DNA of 8,306 bases, from assembly GCA_900552845.1 (NCBI GenBank), contig USBC01000073.1:1-8306 (forward strand), in the 5' to 3' direction. The notes under the pieces were generated by a model. The model saw nothing but the letters and a program-made list of their open reading frames with translations. It made no database searches and was not told where the DNA came from. Positions 1 through 5,143 of this stretch are shown in pieces (the first letter of the stretch is position 1; every line of letters begins with the position of its first letter). Position numbers and translations under genes: made by a program. Source of the stretch: an uncultured Oscillospiraceae bacterium. GTDB lineage: Bacteria > Bacillota > Clostridia > Oscillospirales > Ruminococcaceae.

Positions 1-552
1 GGACTGCCGATCTGGTATACGCAGGGTTTTAACCCACACGCGTATTTGACCTTTGCGTTACCGCTCCCTCTGGGGGTAGAGGGCCGATGCGAATCCTTTG
101 ATTTTCGCTTGACCGAGGAAACCGGTTACGAAGATATTTGTGCACGTTTGAATGCAGCGCTGCCCAACGAGCTGCGCGCACTGCATGCGGCGGCACCGGT
201 TATGGAGCCGTGCAATATTTGCTGGGCGGATTATCAGTTGTCCTTTTATGATAAAGACCCGGCAGCGGGGGAGGCACTTGACCGCCTGTTAGCAGCTGAG
301 CATCTGCCGGTCAGAAAGAAGACAAAAAAGGGTGAACAGGAAATAGACCTGAAAGAAAAGATGACAATACGGAATGTCATCAGAACGGCAGACAAGCTGG
401 TACTGGAGGTCCGGTTGCCTGCAGGCGGAACGCAGAACTGGAGCCCGATGCTGCTGACCGGCGCTTATAATGAACTGCTTGGACGGGAGCCATACTGGAC
501 AGGAATCACTAGAACAGCTATTTTAGCAGAAGATTTTCAGGATTTCTGTTGA
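1..552 (+). CDS. DUF2344 / TIGR03936 radical SAM-linked protein, C-terminal part
   Basis: The reading frame is open from the first base and ends at TGA 550-552, leaving 183 visible residues; the N-terminus lies upstream of the window. The visible start carries the motif YTQGFNPH followed by FALPLPLGVEG, which I recognise as the conserved N-terminal block of the DUF2344 family (TIGR03936, radical SAM-linked protein). Members are usually somewhat over 200 residues, so only a short N-terminal piece is probably missing. The family commonly sits beside, or fused to, a radical SAM protein and often near ribonuclease G genes; its biochemical role is not established and I assign none. No signal peptide or membrane segment is visible in this part. 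It is followed by 208 bases holding the rplS promoter and leader, so it is probably the last gene of an upstream operon. Confidence 0.85.
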   Translation, partial: GLPIWYTQGFNPHAYLTFALPLPLGVEGRCESFDFRLTEETGYEDICARLNAALPNELRALHAAAPVMEPCNICWADYQLSFYDKDPAAGEALDRLLAAEHLPVRKKTKKGEQEIDLKEKMTIRNVIRTADKLVLEVRLPAGGTQNWSPMLLTGAYNELLGREPYWTGITRTAILAEDFQDFC

Positions 553-587
553 GTTCTCGGCTTTTCGGAGTTTCCGTTAAGTTTTGC

Positions 588-619
588 TTGCAATTTGGCT
601 TGCATTGTGTTATTATAAT
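588..619 (+). promoter_or_regulatory. rplS promoter with extended -10
   Basis: TTGCAA at 588-593 lies 17 bases before TATTAT at 611-616, and TG at 608-609 forms an extended -10 (TGTGTTATTAT, 606-616). A perfect TATAAT overlaps at 614-619 but is 20 bases from that -35. Transcription would begin near 623-627, giving an RNA leader of about 135 bases before rplS. The assignment rests on motif match and position only. Confidence 0.7.
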
Positions 620-631
620 ACGGCATGAGAA

Positions 632-706
632 CTGCGACCGGTACCCGGCGCAGGTTTTGATGTTGGCTGTAAAGCCAAACATTAAACTGAACAGTCCGCT
701 GCCCGG
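632..706 (+). promoter_or_regulatory. structured 5' leader of rplS, candidate L19 autoregulatory leader
   Basis: Two clear hairpins stand between the promoter and the gene. Hairpin I pairs 632-636 with 649-653 and 638-641 with 645-648 (9 bp, A637 bulged, loop TAC). Hairpin II pairs 663-668 with 673-678 around a GTAA (GNRA-type) tetraloop and is extended by 656-662 with 680-686 (one bulged A at 679). In addition 645-648 and 650-653 can pair with 703-706 and 699-702, a helix that would enclose hairpin II and dissolve hairpin I. Firmicutes rplS genes are known to carry a putative autoregulatory leader (Rfam L19_leader). I could not compare this sequence with that model, so the identity is inferred from position and structure. 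No T-run follows, so it does not look like a transcription terminator. Confidence 0.55.
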
Positions 707-760
707 CCGATGGAGCTTTAGAGGTAAGAATGTTTGGATATTTTAAGGAGGATAAATTCC

Positions 761-1105
761 ATGGACGCACTGAAACTGATGTCCGAGAGCTGCCTGAAAA
801 AGGATATGCCTGTTGTTAATGTCGGTGATACCGTACGCGTACAGGTTCGTATTCAGGAAGGTAACCGTGAGCGTCTGCAGGCCTTTGAGGGCACTGTAAT
901 TGCCAAGAAGCATGGCGGTATCGCAGAGACCTTTACCGTTCGCCGTCTTTCCCACGGCTGCGGTGTCGAGAGAGTTTTCCCCATTCACAGCCCGAAGGTA
1001 GCCAGTGTTGAACTGGTACGCAAGGGTCGTGTACGCCGCGGTAAGCTGTATTATCTGCGCGGCAGAGTGGGTAAGGCTGCCAAGGTCAAAGAGATTCTGG
1101 GCTAA
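761..1105 (+). CDS. rplS: 50S ribosomal protein L19
   Basis: The product is 114 residues, the usual length for L19, and is recognisable throughout: VGDTVRVQVRIQEG near residues 22-35, RERLQAFEGTVIAKKHGGIAETFTVR in the middle, GVERVFPIHSPK near 67-78, and RRGKLYYLRGRVGKAAK near the end. L19 sits at the 30S-50S interface of the ribosome. The ATG at 761 is chosen because AAGGAGG at 745-751 lies nine bases before it. A longer frame from a TTG at 734 would translate the ribosome binding site itself and is not credible. The gene has its own promoter, a structured leader and a downstream terminator, so it appears to be a single-gene unit. rimM and trmD, its frequent upstream partners, are absent here. 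Confidence 0.98.
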   Translation: MDALKLMSESCLKKDMPVVNVGDTVRVQVRIQEGNRERLQAFEGTVIAKKHGGIAETFTVRRLSHGCGVERVFPIHSPKVASVELVRKGRVRRGKLYYLRGRVGKAAKVKEILG

Positions 1106-1115
1106 TTTTTCCACA

Positions 1116-1156
1116 AAAGGCGAGAGGACACTGTATGGTTGTCCTCTTTTGCTTTT
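1116..1156 (+). terminator. intrinsic terminator after rplS
   Basis: AGAGGACA (1123-1130) pairs perfectly with TGTCCTCT (1140-1147) around a nine-base loop. The stem can extend below a small internal loop through 1116-1121 with 1151-1156. It is followed by a T-rich tract (TTTT GC TTTT, 1147-1156). It begins 17 bases after the rplS stop codon and separates rplS from rbgA. Confidence 0.88.
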
Positions 1157-1210
1157 ATATGGGGCTTTCCCTTCTTTTGTGATTTGCAACTTTCCAATTG
1201 AGAAACCGCA

Positions 1211-1221
1211 TGTGTTATCAT
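1211..1221 (+). promoter_or_regulatory. probable promoter of the rbgA operon, extended -10
   Basis: TGTGTTATCAT at 1211-1221 matches an extended -10 (TG at 1213-1214, TATCAT at 1216-1221). The -35 region is weak: the best hexamer at a reasonable distance is TTCCAA at 1192-1197 (18-base spacer). It lies downstream of the rplS terminator and 47 bases before the rbgA start, with a predicted start of transcription near 1228. Confidence 0.55.
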
Positions 1222-1268
1222 AGTGTCGGAAAGAGACAGAAATGAAATAGAACTGAATGGAGAAAAAT

Positions 1269-2138
1269 ATGTCTGAAACAATGTCAGTCCAGTGGTTTCC
1301 GGGACACATGGCAAAAACCCGACGTATCATGGCAAGCAACCTAAAACTGGTGGATATTGTGGTAGAGCTGTGCGATGCACGCATTCCGCAAAGCAGCCGA
1401 AATCCGGAAATTGACAAATTAGTAGGAAAAAAGCCCCGCCTGATGCTACTGAATAAGGCGGACTGTGCCGATGCTTCGGCGACAGAGCAATGGTTGACCT
1501 ATTACCGCAAAAAGGGCATTCCGGCGATTGCCTGTGACTGCCGGAGTGGACGCGGGGTAAAGAATCTGCTGCCCGCTGTGCGTGAGGTTTTGGAGGATAA
1601 AATTGCCGCATGGAATGATAAAGGAATGGTGGGGCGACCCATTCGCATGATGATCGTCGGTATTCCGAATGTTGGAAAATCCTCGTTGATTAACCGTCTT
1701 TCCGGAACCCGCAGCACTAAAGTTGAGGATCGCCCCGGAGTGACCCGCGGAAAGCAATGGGTTTCTCTGGAGGAGGGCATAGAGCTGTTGGATATGCCGG
1801 GCGTGCTGTGGCCAAAATTTGAGGATAAAACGGCAGGCGAGCGGCTGGCGTTTATTGGCTCCGTGAAGGATCAGATACTGGACATTGAGTATCTTGCAAT
1901 GCGACTTTTAGACACACTGCGTCCTGCCTATACAGAGGCACTGGCAGAGCGCTACAAGCTGGATGCAGAGGATATAGCCGAAATGGAAAGCTATGAGCTG
2001 TTGGAGCGCATTGCACGCAAGCGGGGTATGCTTATCTCCGGCGGAGAAGCGAATACAGAACGAGCCGCCATCATGCTGCTGGACGAATTTCGCAGCGGAG
2101 CGATGGGTCGCATTACTCTGGAAAGGATACCGCAATGA
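1269..2138 (+). CDS. rbgA: ribosome biogenesis GTPase RbgA (YlqF)
   Basis: This 289-residue protein is a circularly permuted GTPase, in which the G4 motif precedes G1. In order: the conserved N-terminal block WFPGHMAK (9-16), G4 NKAD (62-65), G1 P-loop GIPNVGKS (131-138), the PGVT G2-region (156-159) and G3 DMPG (175-178), then a helical C-terminal domain. RbgA acts late in 50S subunit assembly in Firmicutes and binds the immature large subunit. The ATG at 1269 is preferred because GGAG (1259-1262) lies six bases upstream. An in-frame ATG at 1257 would add MEKN but has no ribosome binding site. The gene overlaps rnhB by four bases (ATGA), showing translational coupling. Position after rplS and before rnhB matches the common Firmicutes order. 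Confidence 0.96.
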   Translation: MSETMSVQWFPGHMAKTRRIMASNLKLVDIVVELCDARIPQSSRNPEIDKLVGKKPRLMLLNKADCADASATEQWLTYYRKKGIPAIACDCRSGRGVKNLLPAVREVLEDKIAAWNDKGMVGRPIRMMIVGIPNVGKSSLINRLSGTRSTKVEDRPGVTRGKQWVSLEEGIELLDMPGVLWPKFEDKTAGERLAFIGSVKDQILDIEYLAMRLLDTLRPAYTEALAERYKLDAEDIAEMESYELLERIARKRGMLISGGEANTERAAIMLLDEFRSGAMGRITLERIPQ

Positions 2139-2776
2139 CAGATAACCGCTTTCTGTGGGAATATGATGAAGCACTGGGTTTTGACGGGCTGTGCGGCATT
2201 GATGAGGTGGGACGCGGGCCGCTTGCCGGTCCTGTGTGTGCAGCCTGTGTAGTATTGCCGCGCGGACTGGAACTGAATGCTTTAAACGATTCTAAAAAGA
2301 TGACCGAAAAACGACGGGAGGAAACATTTCGTCTATTGACGGAGTGCCCGCAGGTCTATTATGGCATTGGCTTCGCCGATCAGCGGGAAATTGATGAGTT
2401 CAATATCTTGCAAGCAACCTTTCTTGCAATGCAGCGCGCCTATGCGGAGCTATTGGCCAAGCTGCCGGATAAGAAAGCGCTTCGTTTGGCGCTGGTAGAT
2501 GGCAACCGTGATCCGCATCTGCCGCTGGAGACCCGACTGGTTGTAAAGGGCGATGGTACAAGTGCGCATATTGCAGCCGCTTCGGTTCTGGCAAAAGTGA
2601 CCCGTGACCGATTGATGACAGAATATGCGGGGGAATATCCCCAGTATGGTTGGGAGAAGAACAAGGGCTATGGCTCCAAAGAGCATTATGCGGGAATAGC
2701 AGCGCACGGAATTACACCGCTGCACCGCAGAAGCTTTTTGAAAAATCTGTCGGAGAAGCATTATGACGGAAAATAA
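2135..2776 (+). CDS. rnhB: ribonuclease HII
   Basis: RNase HII cuts the RNA strand of RNA-DNA hybrids and initiates removal of single ribonucleotides from DNA, in the cytoplasm. The 213-residue product has the family's N-terminal motif GIDEVGRGPLAGPV (21-34), with catalytic D23 and E24, then DSKKM (52-56), LVDGN (120-124) with D122, and VVKGD (136-140) with D140, completing the four-residue metal site. AAASVLAKVTRDR (147-159) and the GYGSKEHY block near the C-terminus also match. Length is normal. Its ATG overlaps the rbgA stop (ATGA, 2135-2138), and its 3' end overlaps the next gene by 14 bases, so all three are probably co-translated from one message. Confidence 0.97.
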   Translation: MTDNRFLWEYDEALGFDGLCGIDEVGRGPLAGPVCAACVVLPRGLELNALNDSKKMTEKRREETFRLLTECPQVYYGIGFADQREIDEFNILQATFLAMQRAYAELLAKLPDKKALRLALVDGNRDPHLPLETRLVVKGDGTSAHIAAASVLAKVTRDRLMTEYAGEYPQYGWEKNKGYGSKEHYAGIAAHGITPLHRRSFLKNLSEKHYDGK

Positions 2777-3116
2777 AAAACTGGGTGACCGCGGTGAGGA
2801 TTACACCGCCCGATATTTAGAAAAACGGGGCTTTCGCATTGCAGAAAGAAACTGGCACAGCCGCTACGGTGAAATAGACATTATAGCGGAAAATGAAGCA
2901 TATCTACTTTTTGTGGAGGTAAAGACCCGAAGGGTGGGGAGCATGGTGCAGGGAGAATGGGCGGTCACATCGCAGAAACAGAAAAAACTGAGGCTAACGG
3001 CAGAAAGTTATCTTATGAGCCATTCAACCGAACGGCAGCCTCGATTTGATGTAGCAGTCCTTAGCGTGGAAAATGATGTGTTAACGGATTTTGCATACTA
3101 TGAATCCGCTTTTTAA
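2763..3116 (+). CDS. yraN: YraN family protein (UPF0102), nuclease-like fold
   Basis: The 117-residue product shows the standard UPF0102 pattern: KLGDRGEDYTARYLEKRG (6-23), then ERNWHSRYGEIDII (28-41), then FVEVKTR (50-56). The D39...E52-x-K54 arrangement is the PD-(D/E)XK core of the Holliday-junction-resolvase-like fold, so nuclease activity is plausible, but a cellular role for the family is not firmly established. The ATG at 2763 has GGAG at 2752-2755, seven bases upstream, inside the end of rnhB; the two genes overlap by 14 bases. The rnhB-yraN pairing is common in Firmicutes. No truncation or missing core residue is seen. Confidence 0.93.
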   Translation: MTENKKLGDRGEDYTARYLEKRGFRIAERNWHSRYGEIDIIAENEAYLLFVEVKTRRVGSMVQGEWAVTSQKQKKLRLTAESYLMSHSTERQPRFDVAVLSVENDVLTDFAYYESAF

Positions 3117-3127
3117 GGGGAATGCTT

Positions 3128-4051
3128 ATGAATTTTTTTGACCTGCATTGCGATACCGCTACCGAGGCAATGAAATGCCATGCCGGTCTGTGCGGCAACG
3201 GCTTACAGCTTGACTTGGATAAATGGCAGAGTGGTCGCCTGTGCCAAAGCTATGCTGTTTTTATACCGGATACACTGCGGGGTGAGGCGGCATGGCAATA
3301 TTTTTTAAAATGCAGCGGTTATTGGAAGGAGCAGATTGCCGAAACACCGGAAATGGTTTTACTGCGGCAGCCCGCTGAGGCGGCGGAGCAGTGGCGGCGG
3401 GGAAAACAAACCTGCTTTTTTGCGGTGGAGGGCGGTGCAGTGCTGGCGGGGCGACCGGAGCGTGTGGAAACGCTTGCCGGGCGCGGGGTAAGAATGCTGA
3501 CGCTGACATGGAACGGCGAAAACGAACTGGCAAGCGGTACAACCGCGACCGGCGGGCTGAAGCCCCTAGGACGGGATATAATACGGGAGCTGGAGCACTG
3601 CAGCATTGTTGCTGATGTTTCACACCTCAATGACGAAAGCATGGGTGATGTGATAGAGTGGGCACAAAGACCGGTGATTGCAACACACAGCAACAGCCGA
3701 AGATTATGTAATGTGCCGCGCAACCTGACTGACGATCAGTTTCGGTGTATCGCAGAGCGTAGGGGACTGGTGGGGCTAAACTTCTTTACCGGCTTTCTGC
3801 GGGAGGACAGGAAGCACGCCTGTATGGAGGATCTTCTGCGGCACGCCGAGCATTTTCTCGATTTGGGCGGGGAAGAAGTTCTGGCTCTTGGCTCAGACTT
3901 TGATGGTGCGGAAATGCCCTGCGACCTGCCGGATTGCGGTGCGCTGCCCGCATTGGCGGGAAGGCTGACGGAGGCCTTTGGCGTTACAATATCGGAAAAG
4001 ATTTGTTACAAAAACGCACTTGACTTCTGGCAGCGATACGATGCAGAATAA
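3128..4051 (+). CDS. membrane dipeptidase family (peptidase M19) metallohydrolase
   Basis: The 307-residue product has the zinc ligands expected for M19 renal-dipeptidase-like enzymes: DLHCD (5-9, H7 and D9), the bridging glutamate in AVEGG (E101), H166 in VADVSHLND and H187 in ATHSN. The acidic catalytic motif GSDFDG is at 255-260. Family members hydrolyse dipeptides, including L-D and D-containing forms. No signal peptide or membrane segment is present, so the enzyme should be cytoplasmic despite the family name. The ATG at 3128 is chosen because GGGG (3117-3120) lies seven bases before it; the in-frame ATG at 3122 is only one base from that site. It follows yraN by 11 bases and ends the operon. 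Substrate cannot be told from sequence, and its function need not relate to its neighbours. Confidence 0.92.
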   Translation: MNFFDLHCDTATEAMKCHAGLCGNGLQLDLDKWQSGRLCQSYAVFIPDTLRGEAAWQYFLKCSGYWKEQIAETPEMVLLRQPAEAAEQWRRGKQTCFFAVEGGAVLAGRPERVETLAGRGVRMLTLTWNGENELASGTTATGGLKPLGRDIIRELEHCSIVADVSHLNDESMGDVIEWAQRPVIATHSNSRRLCNVPRNLTDDQFRCIAERRGLVGLNFFTGFLREDRKHACMEDLLRHAEHFLDLGGEEVLALGSDFDGAEMPCDLPDCGALPALAGRLTEAFGVTISEKICYKNALDFWQRYDAE

Positions 4052-4081
4052 AAACCGTGCAGAGCATAAAACCCTGCACGG
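4047..4081 (-). terminator. intrinsic terminator of the DUF1540 gene
   Basis: On the minus strand CCGTGCAG (4081-4074) pairs perfectly with CTGCACGG (4062-4055) around an 11-base loop, followed by TTTTTATT (4054-4047). It lies 28 bases after the stop of the minus-strand gene. The T-tract overlaps the TAA stop of the convergent dipeptidase gene (4049-4051). On the plus strand the same hairpin is followed by a GC-rich stretch and only scattered Ts, so it should stop plus-strand transcription less well. Confidence 0.85.
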
Positions 4082-4109
4082 CGGCGGTTGTTTGTGCAAA
4101 CCGTATGGC

Positions 4110-4277
4110 TCAGCCTTTACAGTAGGTATCGCAGGCTGCGTCTTCTGTGTGATCGTGTGCCACTATGATGCAGTTGGCGGTGCAGTGGCACGCCTTATCG
4201 TTGTGGATACAGTCTTTCACATCACATTTGATTCCGGGAATACAGCTGCAATCGGAAGGACGGCTGAAATCACTCAT
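4110..4277 (-). CDS. small Cys-rich DUF1540-like protein, 55 residues
   Basis: Reading the minus strand from ATG 4277-4275 to TGA 4112-4110 gives a 55-residue protein with nine cysteines (10, 12, 18, 23, 30, 32, 36, 49, 53) and four histidines. The core IKCDVKDCIHND (16-27), then CHCTA (30-34), a hydrophobic IIV, and a closing C-x3-C match my recollection of the DUF1540 domain of Firmicutes. That family is of unknown function; the spacing of cysteines suggests metal binding, which is inference. Support that it is real: AAAAGGAG on the minus strand (4294-4287) nine bases before the ATG, and a strong terminator 28 bases after the stop. It is convergent with the dipeptidase gene and divergent from the phosphoesterase gene, hence a single-gene unit. 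A plus-strand open frame across the same bases is its antisense shadow. Confidence 0.87.
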   Translation of the reverse strand: MSDFSRPSDCSCIPGIKCDVKDCIHNDKACHCTANCIIVAHDHTEDAACDTYCKG

Positions 4278-4372
4278 AATTATAATCTCCTTTTGATTAG
4301 TTCCCGATAGACGGGACGACTGTATTATGGGCGTAAATAACTTTGAATATTCGAGGACCGAGGAGGTGAGTT
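4278..4372. promoter_or_regulatory. divergent intergenic region with inverted repeat
   Basis: These 95 bases separate the start of the minus-strand DUF1540 gene from the plus-strand phosphoesterase gene and must hold both promoters. I see no convincing -35/-10 pair in either direction; the nearest -10-like hexamers are CATAAT on the minus strand (4329-4324) and TATTAT on the plus strand (4323-4328). An imperfect inverted repeat pairs 4299-4301 with 4319-4321 and 4302-4306 with 4312-4316 (two bases bulged, five-base loop). It would lie at the start of the minus-strand transcript if the CATAAT is used. Confidence 0.4.
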
Positions 4373-5056
4373 ATGTCTATTTTTGCAATCGGAGATCCGC
4401 ATCTTTCGCTGGGCTGTGATAAGGAAATGAATATCTTTAACGGCTGGCACGACTATGTAACGCGGCTGGAGCAGAACTGGCGGGAGAACATCGGCCCGGA
4501 GGATACTGTAATACTGGCGGGAGACATCTCGTGGGCAATGAACATGGAGGAGACAAGAGCGGATTTTACTTTTTTGCATAAACTGCCCGGTCAGAAATAT
4601 CTGATGAAAGGCAACCACGATTACTGGTGGACAACTCTTTCCTCCATGCAGCGCTTTTTGGATCAAAACGGATTAAATACGCTGCACTTTCTCCATAATA
4701 ATGCGGTAACGGTCGAAGGCATTTCGCTATGCGGGAGCCGCGGTTGGATGTTTGAAGAGGGAGAACGTGCCGAGGGCAGCATCACCGCACGGGAGTTGGG
4801 ACGCATTCGGCGCTCTTTAGCGGCGGCTCCGCCGGAAAACGAGAAGATTCTTTTCCTGCATTACCCACCGATTTTCGGACAGCAGGTGATACCGGAATTC
4901 TTTGATGCGATGAAGGAATATGGGGTAAAGCAGTGCTTTTACGGCCATTTGCACGGCGGCGCGATCCCATTGGCATATCAAGGGGATTTCTTCGGAGTGG
5001 ATTGTCGGCTGATTTCCGCGGACTATCTGAAATTTTGCCCCCTAAAGATACGTTAA
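4373..5056 (+). CDS. calcineurin-like metallophosphoesterase (COG1768 type)
   Basis: The 227-residue product has the full metallophosphoesterase motif series: GDPH (7-10), GDISW (50-54), GNHDYWW (80-86), LHYPP (162-166) and GHLHG (191-195). These supply the two-metal site residues D8, H10, D51, N81, H163, H192 and H194. The DPHLS variant at the start and the GNHDYWW block are typical of the COG1768 predicted phosphohydrolases, which have no well-defined substrate. It is soluble, with no signal peptide. The start is clear: GAGGAGGTGA (4360-4369) precedes ATG 4373. Only 87 bases separate it from tig, and no terminator is visible between them, so some read-through into tig is possible even though tig has its own promoter. 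Function beyond phosphoester hydrolysis is not assignable. Confidence 0.92.
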   Translation: MSIFAIGDPHLSLGCDKEMNIFNGWHDYVTRLEQNWRENIGPEDTVILAGDISWAMNMEETRADFTFLHKLPGQKYLMKGNHDYWWTTLSSMQRFLDQNGLNTLHFLHNNAVTVEGISLCGSRGWMFEEGERAEGSITARELGRIRRSLAAAPPENEKILFLHYPPIFGQQVIPEFFDAMKEYGVKQCFYGHLHGGAIPLAYQGDFFGVDCRLISADYLKFCPLKIR

Positions 5057-5088
5057 TTACCGAAAAAGAGTGGCAATTTGGTTTACTA

Positions 5089-5099
5089 TGTGCTATAAT
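5089..5099 (+). promoter_or_regulatory. promoter of the tig-clpP-clpX operon, extended -10
   Basis: TGTGCTATAAT at 5089-5099 contains a consensus TATAAT (5094-5099) preceded by TGc (5091-5093), an extended -10. The hexamer 17 bases upstream, TGGCAA (5071-5076), is a poor -35. The predicted transcription start is near 5106, giving a leader of about 38 bases before tig. Confidence 0.7.
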
Positions 5100-5143
5100 C
5101 AATAAGATTTACTGGAATCTAATTTTGCTGGAGGACATGATAA

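Noticed and set aside
556..580. Possible terminator after the DUF2344 gene (CGGA-GTT-TCCG, then TTAAGTTTT)
   Set aside because: The stem is only four pairs and the T-tract is interrupted; too weak to call.
734..760. A TTG start extending rplS by nine residues
   Set aside because: It would place the AAGGAGG ribosome binding site inside the coding sequence; ATG 761 gives a normal-length L19.
743..1417. A 224-codon minus-strand frame across rplS and the start of rbgA
   Set aside because: It runs antisense through rplS, its terminator and the rbgA promoter, and shows no family motif.
3978..4310. A 110-codon plus-strand frame after the dipeptidase
   Set aside because: It starts inside the dipeptidase gene in another frame and is the exact antisense register of the DUF1540 gene; no ribosome binding site of its own.
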